NCBI GenBank assembly: GCA_012269545.1
Contig: JAAXKB010000002.1
Location: 1 to 64,000 of the forward strand
Reading direction: 5' to 3'
Source of the DNA: Gammaproteobacteria bacterium
GTDB lineage: Bacteria > Pseudomonadota > Gammaproteobacteria > Pseudomonadales > Azotimanducaceae
Length of the DNA: 64,000 bases
In this document: positions 39,699 to 48,243 of the stretch, piece by piece
Layout: each line of letters begins with the position of its first letter
How positions within the stretch are numbered: the first letter of the stretch is position 1
Translations under genes and position numbers: made by a program
The notes under the pieces: generated by a model
Database searches by the model: none
What the model saw: only the letters and a program-made list of their open reading frames with translations
What the model was told of the DNA's origin: nothing

Positions 39699-40538
39699 AT
39701 GATCAACTTCAGTAAAATGCACAGCCTAGGCAATGATTTCATGGTAATCGATGCAATCAGCGACGCTGTGACGCTGAAGCCTGAGCACATTGCCGAATGG
39801 GGCGACCGCCAACGTGGCATTGGTTTTGATCAACTTCTCATGGTCGCGCCGCCTAGCTCTCCAGACTGTGACTTCGACTTTTTGATTTTTAATGCTGATG
39901 GTGGTGAAGCAGAGCAGTGCGGAAACGGCACGCGTTGTATCACCGATTTTGTTCACCGTCGCGGGCTTACCCAACAAACTCAGCTGAGCTGGCGCTCAAG
40001 GGGTGGTGTTGTGCGCACAGCGATCCACGATGACGGCATGATCGAAACTTGGTTACCAGAACCTCAATTCCAGCACGATGCAGTGCCTTTTACGCACGAG
40101 GATGCTGGCGATCCGCTGGGGCATTGCGTGGTGTTGCAAACGCAGTACGGCGAGTTTCAGATTATTCCGGTTTCCATGGGCAACCCGCATGGTATCGTTT
40201 TTGTTGATGATGTGATCGGGCTGGATGTCGCTGCTATTGGACACGAATTGTCGCACCACGACGCGTTTCCAGAGCGCGCCAACATTGGCTTTTGTCAAAT
40301 TGTTAACAAAGGGTTTATTCGCCTGCGCGTTTTTGAAAGAGGTGCGTCAGAAACCCTTGCCTGTGGCAGTGGTGCCAGCGCCGCAGTAGCCGCGGGGTGC
40401 CGCACCAACCAACTCAACAGCAAAGTCAAAGTATCCTTACCGGGTGGGAAGCTTCGGGTGGAATGGCCTTGCGGCAAAGGACCGATCAAACTCGTCGGTG
40501 ATTCTACCTTCGTTTACAACGGACAACTGGAGATCTGA
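39699..40538 (+). CDS. dapF: Diaminopimelate epimerase
   Basis: 279 residues. It interconverts LL- and meso-diaminopimelate without cofactor, using two Cys acid-base residues, here in EQCGNGTRC (about residue 73) and ACGSGASAAVAA (about residue 222). MINFSKMHSLGNDFMVID is the standard start. It sits between lysA and the DUF484 gene in the lysA-dapF-DUF484-xerC-yigB order shared with E. coli and Pseudomonas. Confidence 0.96.
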   Translation: MINFSKMHSLGNDFMVIDAISDAVTLKPEHIAEWGDRQRGIGFDQLLMVAPPSSPDCDFDFLIFNADGGEAEQCGNGTRCITDFVHRRGLTQQTQLSWRSRGGVVRTAIHDDGMIETWLPEPQFQHDAVPFTHEDAGDPLGHCVVLQTQYGEFQIIPVSMGNPHGIVFVDDVIGLDVAAIGHELSHHDAFPERANIGFCQIVNKGFIRLRVFERGASETLACGSGASAAVAAGCRTNQLNSKVKVSLPGGKLRVEWPCGKGPIKLVGDSTFVYNGQLEI

Positions 40539-40552
40539 GGGGCACCAATAAG

Positions 40553-41248
40553 ATGAGCATTGAGAAGTTTACCGGTTCAACCAAGGCAACCCCGCCAAGT
40601 GACCAGTCAGTGCTGGATTTTCTGCGTCAATCGCCGGACTTTTTTTTGCGTCACCCGAGCGCGCTTTCCGAGCTCAGTTTGCCTCATGAATCCGGCGAAG
40701 CGGTATCCCTGATTGAACGTCAAATCGATATTCTGCGCGAGCGTAACGTCACCATGCGCAAACGCATGAACGAGCTCCTGCAGGCGGCCAGAGTCAACGA
40801 CGAGATTTTTGCGAAAACGCGATCGCTCAATCTTGCCTTGCTCGAAGTCAACAGTTGGCCAGAACTGAATGAGGTGCTGGCCACCCATGTGCTGGTGGAT
40901 TTCGAAGCTGATTTCGTTTGCGCACATCTCTGCGGCGCAGATCTGGCGCTCGCGCTTGATCATATTCAGCACCACATGCAGCAAATGCCTCTGGAGCATT
41001 TGCACAGTAAAACCAGCGCACTTTGCATCTCACTGCGCCGGGAGGAACTCACCCAAATGTTTCCGTTGTCCGATCACAACGACAGCGGCAGCGCGGCAAT
41101 TTTGAATCTGGCCCTGATAAACGGTACTGGAGCATTGTGCATTGGCAGCCGTGATACCGGGCGCTTTGCGAAAGATATGGACACGTTGTTCGTAACCTAT
41201 ATTGCAGACATTGTCGCCAAGGTCATGAATCGTTTAGCTACGCCATGA
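40553..41248 (+). CDS. DUF484 family protein
   Basis: 231 residues. The N-terminal VLDFLRQSPDFFLRHPSAL and a coiled coil (LIERQIDILRERNVTMRKRM) lead into a GAF-like C-terminal domain with ALCIGSRDTGRFAKDMDTLFVTYIADIVAK. The family lies between dapF and xerC in many gammaproteobacteria and has no settled function. Its stop overlaps the xerC start as ATGA. Confidence 0.9.
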   Translation: MSIEKFTGSTKATPPSDQSVLDFLRQSPDFFLRHPSALSELSLPHESGEAVSLIERQIDILRERNVTMRKRMNELLQAARVNDEIFAKTRSLNLALLEVNSWPELNEVLATHVLVDFEADFVCAHLCGADLALALDHIQHHMQQMPLEHLHSKTSALCISLRREELTQMFPLSDHNDSGSAAILNLALINGTGALCIGSRDTGRFAKDMDTLFVTYIADIVAKVMNRLATP

Positions 41249-42183
41249 CAGAGGCCGCTGATTCGAATACACACTGGATTACAGCCTATCTGCTGCATTT
41301 GGATCAGCAGCGCAACTACTCTGATCGCACCCTGAACGCCTATCGCCGGGACTTGAATCGTTTCGTCGCATGGCTTGATTCGGAAGCCTGTGCCGCGACC
41401 GCACAGGATGTTTCACGGTATGTTGCCCAAATGAAACGTCAAGGGTTGGCGCATAGCAGCATTCAGCGCAACCTTTCTGCTATCCGCAGTTTTTACGGTT
41501 TCTTGCTTAAGCAGGGCGCAGTCGGAGCCAATCCTGCAGCGGTCAGCCGCGGCCCAAAGCATAAAAGACGGTTGCCCAAAGTTCTGGACACCGATCAAGC
41601 GGCACAGCTGCTCAACTTTGACGCCGGTTCCCCACAGACGTTGCGCGATAAAGCTCTGCTTGAGCTTTTCTATGGCAGTGGTTTGCGGCTCAGCGAGGTC
41701 GCCGGATTGCGGCGATCGGATCTGGACCTGAATCAGGGCATGGTGAAGGTCTTGGGCAAGGGCAGCAAGGAACGCGTAGTACCACTCGGCCGACTATGTG
41801 TTGAGGCCATTGACCAGTGGGTTAAGACACTGTCCGCCGATCGCACTGATTGGCTATTTCCAGGCCGTCACGGCAACAGTATCTCACCGCGAACGGTCCA
41901 GAATCGCCTCAAAAGCGTCGCTGCCCAGCAGCTTGGCGATGACAGCTTGCATCCGCATATGCTGCGACATACGTATGCTACACACATGCTGGAATCGTCC
42001 GGTGACTTGCGCGGCATTCAAGAGCTCTTGGGCCACAGCGACATTGCCACCACGCAAATTTACACCCACCTTGATTTTCAGCATCTGGCGCGAGTTTACG
42101 ATAAGGCCCATCCCAGAGCCCTTGCGGGGAACGGCAAGGATATTGACAGGGAATCGGGTGTCAGCAACACGGAAACGCCCTAA
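41245..42183 (+). CDS. xerC: Tyrosine recombinase XerC
   Basis: 312 residues. An N-terminal SAM-like DNA-binding domain (YLLHLDQQRNYSDRTLNAYRRDL) precedes the catalytic domain with Arg in GSGLRLSEVAGL, Lys in LGKGSKERVVPL, HPHMLRHTYATHML, LGHSDIATTQIYTH and the Tyr nucleophile in the last block. XerC with XerD resolves chromosome dimers at dif. No dif-like site is evident here. The start overlaps DUF484 by 4 nt, and the stop overlaps yigB by 1 nt. Confidence 0.95.
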   Translation: MTEAADSNTHWITAYLLHLDQQRNYSDRTLNAYRRDLNRFVAWLDSEACAATAQDVSRYVAQMKRQGLAHSSIQRNLSAIRSFYGFLLKQGAVGANPAAVSRGPKHKRRLPKVLDTDQAAQLLNFDAGSPQTLRDKALLELFYGSGLRLSEVAGLRRSDLDLNQGMVKVLGKGSKERVVPLGRLCVEAIDQWVKTLSADRTDWLFPGRHGNSISPRTVQNRLKSVAAQQLGDDSLHPHMLRHTYATHMLESSGDLRGIQELLGHSDIATTQIYTHLDFQHLARVYDKAHPRALAGNGKDIDRESGVSNTETP

Positions 42184-42920
42184 TGTTGGTGAATCAAAAA
42201 AAGCGCATCGAGTTGATTACGTTTGATCTGGACAATACGCTCTGGGATGTCACTCAAACGATCATTCGGGCGGAACAATCGCTGCGCCAGTGGATGCAAG
42301 AAAACACCTCGGACGCTCTCGCCATTTACGCATCGGACGCTGTTGACGGCATACGCCAAGGTGTCTTGAATCAGTTCCCAGAAAAACGTCATGACCTGTC
42401 GTTCCTGCGCACACAGGTGCTCTATCAATGCATGTTGGAATCTGGGCTTGAAGAGGTTGATGCCCTCAGCGCCGCATCACGGGCATTCGACGTGTTTTTC
42501 CTCGGCCGTAATCAAGTGGTGTTTTATGACGGGGCGCTGGAGGTCCTGCAAAACCTTAGTCAACGGTACCGTCTCTTTGCGCTGACCAACGGCAACGCCA
42601 ACATTGATCGCGTCGGCATCGGCGGATACTTCGAAGGCGCTGTCAGCAGTGCTGACGTTGGCGCAAGCAAACCCGATCTGAAAATGTTTCACGCGGTACT
42701 CAACCGCGCCGGAGTTGCTGCAAACCGGGCCGTACACATTGGTGATCACCTGTCGGATGACATATTGGGGGCTAACAACGCCGGCATGCTATCGATTTGG
42801 TATAATCACAATGGCGCGTTTACCAACGATTCCGCTTCTGCGCCTTCCGGCGAGGTGCATAAGCTCAGCGAACTGCCCGAGAGCATTGAAAGTCTTATCC
42901 CAAACTTCATCCAAGAATGA
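42183..42920 (+). CDS. yigB: HAD phosphatase, YigB-like
   Basis: 245 residues of HAD subfamily I. ITFDLDNTLWDV carries the nucleophile, FALTNGNAN is motif II, SKPDLKMFH holds the Lys and IGDHLSDDILGANNAG is motif IV. YigB dephosphorylates 5-amino-6-ribitylaminouracil phosphate in riboflavin synthesis and FMN; position directly after xerC supports it. It starts in the xerC stop (TAATG). It is convergent with thrC, with 26 nt between. Confidence 0.9.
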   Translation: MLVNQKKRIELITFDLDNTLWDVTQTIIRAEQSLRQWMQENTSDALAIYASDAVDGIRQGVLNQFPEKRHDLSFLRTQVLYQCMLESGLEEVDALSAASRAFDVFFLGRNQVVFYDGALEVLQNLSQRYRLFALTNGNANIDRVGIGGYFEGAVSSADVGASKPDLKMFHAVLNRAGVAANRAVHIGDHLSDDILGANNAGMLSIWYNHNGAFTNDSASAPSGEVHKLSELPESIESLIPNFIQE

Positions 42921-42946
42921 ATCAGTCGATCGGACGAGGCGGAGGA

Positions 42947-44326
42947 CTACCGGGCGGCTAAGCTTTCCACCAGATAGGCCTTCACCGCGTCGATCTCGCA
43001 AGGCAGCGACTGGCGGCGCATGGGTAAGCCGTCAAGGGCTTGTAGCGTCGGGTGGGTTGGCAGAACTCCCGTGGCCTCATTCACCGCCTCTGGGAATTTT
43101 GCCGGATGAGCAGTTCCAACAACTACGATGCCTGCATCAGGACTCGCCTCATTTTTTTCGAGCAATGCATGTGCGGCGTAGTAGCCAACCGCAGTATGTG
43201 GGTCCAATACATAGCCGAACTGTTGATAGACATCGCGCATCGCTTTCAAGGTCTGCTCGCGGGTAACCGCCACACTGGTCATCAATGCTTCTTCCGGCGG
43301 CGCACCGATACTGGCTTCGCCATTTGCGGCGAAGTCCTGCATGAATTGCGTCAGTCGCTGACTATCCTGATCGAAGTAGTAGTAGAGAAAGCGTTCAAAA
43401 TTGCTCGCGACCTGAATGTCCATTGCAGGAGACAGAGTTTGATGAACGTCTCCTCTGGAATAACTGCCCGTCGCGAAAAACCGGGCCAAGATGTCGTTTT
43501 CGTTGGTGGCGACCAACAAATGGCGTATCGGGAACCCCATGCGTTGAGCAAGGTAGGCGGCAAAGACATTGCCGAAGTTACCGGTGGGAACGCAAAACGT
43601 CGAAGCTTGCGATCCGCGCAGACTTGCGTATCCGTAGTAGACGATTTGCGCCAACACGCGGGCCCAGTTTACTGAATTAACGGCACCCAGCTGATATTTT
43701 GCTTTGTAGTCAGCGTCCGCAAAGACCGTTTTCATAATGTTCTGACAGTCGTCAAAACTGCCCTCTAATTCGATGCAGTGCACGTTCTCGTCCGCAACCG
43801 TCGTCATTTGCAGTTCCTGCAAGGGGCTTACCCGCCCCTTAGGATACATAATGAAAATATCAACGTTGCGCTGGCCGCGTACGCCGTCGATAGCCGCACT
43901 GCCGGTGTCGCCACTGGTCGCACCAAGAATGTTCAGCCGCTGACCACGCTCGCCCAAAACATGCTCGAAGAGCTTGCCCAACAGCTGCAGCGCGACATCT
44001 TTGAAAGCCAGCGTCGGACCGTGAAAGAGCTCGAGAATAATCAAATCATCCAGTTGCTCCATGCCAACCACGTCGTCGTGATCAAAGCTGGCGTAAGACT
44101 CTGCTACTAGGCGTTTCAAGGTTTCAGGTTCAATGTCGTCAATGAACAATGGCATGATCTGTTGCGCGAGCTCGACAAAACTCAGACCCTGCCAATCAGC
44201 CAACCGCGAGCGCACGTCGGGAATAGTCTCTGGGATCAATAGCCCATTATCCGATGCAAGACCCATCAGCAGGGCATCACTGAATCCTACGCCCGATACC
44301 CGCCCACGGGTGCTTTTATATCTCAT
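42947..44326 (-). CDS. thrC: Threonine synthase
   Basis: 459 residues of fold-type II PLP enzyme that turns O-phosphohomoserine into threonine. The start MRYKSTRGRVSGVGFSDALLMGLASDNGLLIP is the family opening. The PLP Lys is in PTLAFKDVALQLLG (about residue 112), and the phosphate-loop GATSGDTGSAA follows. It stands downstream of the amt genes but separated from them by a terminator, and is probably transcribed on its own. Confidence 0.95.
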   Translation of the reverse strand: MRYKSTRGRVSGVGFSDALLMGLASDNGLLIPETIPDVRSRLADWQGLSFVELAQQIMPLFIDDIEPETLKRLVAESYASFDHDDVVGMEQLDDLIILELFHGPTLAFKDVALQLLGKLFEHVLGERGQRLNILGATSGDTGSAAIDGVRGQRNVDIFIMYPKGRVSPLQELQMTTVADENVHCIELEGSFDDCQNIMKTVFADADYKAKYQLGAVNSVNWARVLAQIVYYGYASLRGSQASTFCVPTGNFGNVFAAYLAQRMGFPIRHLLVATNENDILARFFATGSYSRGDVHQTLSPAMDIQVASNFERFLYYYFDQDSQRLTQFMQDFAANGEASIGAPPEEALMTSVAVTREQTLKAMRDVYQQFGYVLDPHTAVGYYAAHALLEKNEASPDAGIVVVGTAHPAKFPEAVNEATGVLPTHPTLQALDGLPMRRQSLPCEIDAVKAYLVESLAAR

Positions 44327-44410
44327 GACAACTCAATAAAACCGTTCGACGATTCGCTAGTTTAAACGTTCAATTGCGGGATAGGACAAAAAGTTAAATT
44401 TTTAGAACGC

Positions 44411-44436
44411 AAAAAGCCGCCCGAAGGCGGCTTTTC
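44411..44436 (-). terminator. Intrinsic terminator of the glnK-amt operon
   Basis: GCCGCC and GGCGGC form a 6-bp GC stem with a TTCG loop; A and T tracts on both sides extend it and give a run of five U on the minus strand. It separates the second amt gene from thrC. Confidence 0.8.
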
Positions 44437-44478
44437 ACTCGTAAGCGCGAGTTTCCGCGCTACCAATCGCTATGAGCC

Positions 44479-45693
44479 CTACTTGGAGAACTCAGGGTAT
44501 GCAACGATGCCAATCTCAGCAGCGTCCGCGCCTACCATCTGATCTTCTTCCGACAGACGAATGCCGAAAATCATCTTGATTACAAACCACACTACCAAGG
44601 CAGCGGCGAAGGTAAAGCCAAGAATCACGCCTAAGCCAGTAAGCTGTCCTGCCAGAGTAGCGCCATCGGTGGTAATCAGTACCGCCATCAAGCCCCAAAT
44701 GCCGCAAGTGCCGTGAACCGAAATCGCTCCCACCGGATCATCGATACGCATTTTGTCCAGCGCAACAATAGACAGCACGACTAGCAGACCACCAACCGCG
44801 CCAATCAGCATGGACTCAATGTTCGTGCCAGATAGCGGTTCTGCGGTAATGGAGACCAAGCCTGCGAGTGCGCCGTTCAGCGCCATAGTCAAGTCTGCCT
44901 TGCCAAACAAGGTGCGGGCGAGGATCAGCGCGGCGATCAAGCCGCCTGCGGCCGCCATGTTGGTGTTCACAAACACTTGCGCTACCGCGTTCGCTTCATC
45001 AATGTTACTCAGCTTCAACTCAGAACCGCCATTGAAGCCAAACCAGCCGAACCACAGAATAAACATGCCAAGCGTTGCAAGGGGCATATTAGAGCCCTGA
45101 ATCGGGTTCACTTCTCCGTTGGGGCCGTATTTGCCTTGACGAGGGCCGAGCAGTAACACTCCTGCTAAGGCTGCAGCCGCGCCACACATGTGAACGATGC
45201 CTGATCCAGCAAAATCAATAAAGCCTGCATCAGACAAAAAACCACCGCCCCAGCTCCAGCTTCCTTGCAGAGGGTAAATAAACCCTGTCATTACCACTGC
45301 AAATAGCAAGAAAGACCAAAGCTTCATGCGCTCAGCAACGGCGCCAGAGATAATCGACATTGCCGTCGCAACGAATACGACTTGAAAGAAGAAGTCTGAT
45401 CTGGCGCTGTAATACACTTCTCCACCAGAGGCTAGGACCTCATCCACTGTGTTTTCCGGGCCGATCAGCAATCCTTCGCCTCCATACATGATGGAGTAGC
45501 CCACAAGCAAATACATAACGCACGCTACTGCGAACAACGCAACATTCTTTGTAAGAATCTCAGAGGTGTTTTTGCTGCGCACCATCCCTGCTTCGAGCAT
45601 TGCAAAGCCGGGTGCCATGAACATCACGAGAACCCCCATGATGAGAAAGTAGAACGTGTCTACCGCGTAACTGAGTTGAACTAGATCTTCCAC
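44479..45693 (-). CDS. Ammonium transporter, second tandem copy
   Basis: 404-residue Amt/MEP channel, about 11 helices. The two pore His are in GSGIVHMCGAAAA (about residue 168) and ISVHGTCGIWG (about residue 313); DFAGSG and TAEPLSGT are further family blocks. It conducts ammonium across the inner membrane and is closed by GlnK binding. It is 148 nt downstream of a closely similar Amt gene. Its cytoplasmic tail reads RLSEEDQMVGADAAEIG and differs from the first copy. No sigma-54 site is seen in the gap, so it is probably read from the glnK promoter. Confidence 0.94.
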   Translation of the reverse strand: MEDLVQLSYAVDTFYFLIMGVLVMFMAPGFAMLEAGMVRSKNTSEILTKNVALFAVACVMYLLVGYSIMYGGEGLLIGPENTVDEVLASGGEVYYSARSDFFFQVVFVATAMSIISGAVAERMKLWSFLLFAVVMTGFIYPLQGSWSWGGGFLSDAGFIDFAGSGIVHMCGAAAALAGVLLLGPRQGKYGPNGEVNPIQGSNMPLATLGMFILWFGWFGFNGGSELKLSNIDEANAVAQVFVNTNMAAAGGLIAALILARTLFGKADLTMALNGALAGLVSITAEPLSGTNIESMLIGAVGGLLVVLSIVALDKMRIDDPVGAISVHGTCGIWGLMAVLITTDGATLAGQLTGLGVILGFTFAAALVVWFVIKMIFGIRLSEEDQMVGADAAEIGIVAYPEFSK

Positions 45694-45841
45694 CGAATCT
45701 CTCCGTTTGAATTATTGGATACCGTTCGCCTCACTAAGCTGCTGCGTACTGCGCGGCCCCTTGTGAGGACTTGTTAATTAAGAGCCAAATAAGCTGGGCG
45801 CGGCCATACCAATGACCGCACCGCAGATTCTTGGATTCCGA

Positions 45842-47053
45842 CTAGTTGTCGAATTCTGGGTATGCGCTGATACCTACCTCGGATGAATCCAGTCCAGCAA
45901 GCTCTTCTTCTTCTGAAACTCGAATTCCCATCACCATCTTGATGACGAACCAGACGACCAAGGAGGCCACAAAGGTGAATCCCAAAATGGCTCCGAGGCC
46001 CGTTAACTGCCCTTGCAAAGTCGCGTCTTCGCTGGTGATCAATACTGCCAAAAGGCCCCAGATACCGCAGGTTCCGTGAACGGAAATAGCTCCAACGGGA
46101 TCGTCGATCTTAGCTTTATCGAGTCCGATCAAGGACAAGACGACTAACACCCCACCGATAGCACCGATGAGCATCGACTCGGCGTGGGTTCCAGAGAGAG
46201 GTTCGGCGGTAATCGAGACAAGGCCCGCCAAGGCACCATTGAGAGCCATCGTTATGTCTGCCTTTCCAAAAAAGATCTGCGACATCAACAGTGCGGCAAC
46301 AGCCCCACAAGCGGCAGCCATATTCGTGTTTACAAATACTTGAGCTACCGCATTCGCTTCATCAATGTTGCTAAGCTTCAGCTCCGAACCGCCGTTGAAA
46401 CCGAACCATCCGAACCAAAGTATGAACATTCCCAGCGTTGCTAAAGGCATATTACAACCGGGAATCGGCGTTATCGATCCGTCCTCGTTGTACTTACCTG
46501 ATCGCGGACCAAGAAGTAAGACGCCTGCAAGAGCCGCCGCCGCGCCGCACATATGAACTATTCCCGATCCTGCAAAATCGACAAAACCTGCGTCAGAGAG
46601 GAACCCGCCGCCCCAGCTCCAGCTACCTTGAATCGGGTAAATGACGCCAGTCATTATCACGGCGAAAAGAAGAAACGCCCAAACCTTCATTCTCTCCGCG
46701 ACGGCGCCGGAAATAATAGACATGGCTGTCGCGACGAAAACAACTTGAAAGAAGAAATCTGACTTGCCGGAATAGTAAGTCTCGCCGCCTGAAGCAAGCA
46801 CCTCCTCCACAGTGTTATCAGGACTTAGCAGCATGCCTCCTGCGTACATCAGGTCGTAACCAACCAAGATATACATAATACAAGCGATCGAAAACAGTCC
46901 GATATTTTTTACCAAAATGCCGGACGTGTTTTTAGATCTCACCATACCTGCTTCTAACATTGCGAAGCCGGGCGCCATAAACATCACCATGGCCCCCATA
47001 ACTAGGAAGTAGAACGTATCTACCGCGTAACTTAACTGAATTAGATCTTCCAC
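45842..47053 (-). CDS. amtB: Ammonium transporter, first tandem copy
   Basis: 403-residue Amt channel with the same pore-His blocks (IVHMCG and VHGTCG). Start MEDLIQLSYAVDTFYFLVMG. It lies 24 nt after glnK on the same strand, the classical PII-Amt pair. The paralogue downstream is highly similar over its whole length, but the third-codon positions have diverged. Its tail (RVSEEEELAGLDSSEVG) is more acidic at the start. Likely under nitrogen control through the sigma-54 promoter upstream of glnK. Confidence 0.94.
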   Translation of the reverse strand: MEDLIQLSYAVDTFYFLVMGAMVMFMAPGFAMLEAGMVRSKNTSGILVKNIGLFSIACIMYILVGYDLMYAGGMLLSPDNTVEEVLASGGETYYSGKSDFFFQVVFVATAMSIISGAVAERMKVWAFLLFAVIMTGVIYPIQGSWSWGGGFLSDAGFVDFAGSGIVHMCGAAAALAGVLLLGPRSGKYNEDGSITPIPGCNMPLATLGMFILWFGWFGFNGGSELKLSNIDEANAVAQVFVNTNMAAACGAVAALLMSQIFFGKADITMALNGALAGLVSITAEPLSGTHAESMLIGAIGGVLVVLSLIGLDKAKIDDPVGAISVHGTCGIWGLLAVLITSEDATLQGQLTGLGAILGFTFVASLVVWFVIKMVMGIRVSEEEELAGLDSSEVGISAYPEFDN

Positions 47054-47077
47054 AATCTTTACTCCAAATTTACTGGG

Positions 47078-47425
<348 letters not shown>

Positions 47426-47470
47426 CTAAACGTTAGGGACTTCCAGATCGTCCTAGCGACCCGGCACCGA

Positions 47471-47579
47471 TTTGATGTGGAAGATCAAATGCGTTTCGCA
47501 TTGAAATTTTCTACGAATCGGGCTGCGATAGATACCTTTAAGCATCAATCCCAACAGAAACGTTTTAATTGATCTTCCA
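47471..47579 (-). promoter_or_regulatory. glnK leader RNA with competing hairpins
   Basis: TGGAAGATCAA (47478-47488) and TTGATCTTCCA (47569-47579) are a perfect 11-nt inverted repeat 80 nt apart, both downstream of the predicted sigma-54 start. One arm overlaps a second hairpin, TTTGAT/ATCAAA (47471-47489), so the two cannot form together. A third hairpin, AATGCG/CGCATT, lies at 47488-47502. Mutually exclusive pairing is visible; a switch role is inferred. Confidence 0.4.
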
Positions 47580-47602
47580 AAACACGGTCCCATCGACGGT
47601 AA

Positions 47603-47618
47603 AGCAAAAGGCATGCCT
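47603..47618 (-). promoter_or_regulatory. Sigma-54 promoter of glnK-amt-amt
   Basis: On the minus strand AGGCATGCCTTTTGCT fits TGGCACGNNNNTTGCW at ten of twelve fixed positions, with GG and GC 10 nt apart. The start would fall near 47592. Nitrogen control of glnK-amtB by NtrC and sigma-54 is established in related bacteria. Confidence 0.7.
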
Positions 47619-47950
47619 ATTTTTCGTGTCGCCGTCTGATTGACGCCAAGTTGGACAAAAACGCCCATATTCGTAAAAACTTCAACGCTTATTGTCGGTG
47701 ATGAGCACCTATCTGCCCCTTGAAACGCATGTTTGCGCGCAAGAATCAGGCGGCGGCGCCCGAAAAGAGGGCACTCGCTCCGATCTAACGCCTCAGCTTG
47801 GTGCACATTGGCCATCACCGCACCGCATTCGGGCAAATGCTCACAGACTTGGGAGTATTTTGTGCTTGGTTGGACTTGATGATTCAGTAGACTTAAAAGC
47901 CTTAACGCAAAATAGACGTATGCTCAAAAAACGCTGCAACAGGAATCTTC

Positions 47951-48232
47951 ATGCATTTAGACCCGTTCACCACCATACTTCGGCCCATTATGCAGTTGCT
48001 GGATCAAACGCTGCCTAAGAATTTGGCCGACTCCCTAAAGGCCGATATCGAAGATAAGGCTCAGAGCTTATTCAAGCAGATGGCACTGGTGCCAAAACAT
48101 GAGTTTGAAGCGCAAGAAGCTCTGCTACAGACCTTGGAAGCACATATTGAAGCCCTCGAAAAGCGTTTGTCTCAGCTCGAGAAATCATCCGCTAACAAGT
48201 CACACCTAGGCGCTGACAACGTCGAGGGCTGA
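47951..48232 (+). CDS. ubiK: Ubiquinone biosynthesis accessory factor UbiK
   Basis: 93 residues. The BMFP/YqiC family: LADSLKADIEDKAQSLFKQMALVPKHEFEAQEALLQTLE, then a C-terminal coiled coil (LEAHIEALEKRLSQLEK). UbiK binds UbiJ and supports aerobic ubiquinone assembly. The gene is divergent from glnK, as in Pseudomonas, and comM follows after 11 nt. Confidence 0.9.
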   Translation: MHLDPFTTILRPIMQLLDQTLPKNLADSLKADIEDKAQSLFKQMALVPKHEFEAQEALLQTLEAHIEALEKRLSQLEKSSANKSHLGADNVEG

Positions 48233-48243
48233 TTGGCCGATCC

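Noticed and set aside
47698-47710. GGTG-ATGA-GCACC as NtrC site for glnK
   Set aside because: Arms are in inverse order to the TGCACC-N5-GGTGCA consensus and the spacer is 4; kept only as a note.
47453-47836. 127-codon minus ORF upstream of glnK
   Set aside because: It lies across the predicted sigma-54 promoter and leader, has no ribosome site and no family-like blocks.
47692-48018. 108-codon plus ORF before ubiK
   Set aside because: It overlaps ubiK in another frame, with no domain or ribosome site.
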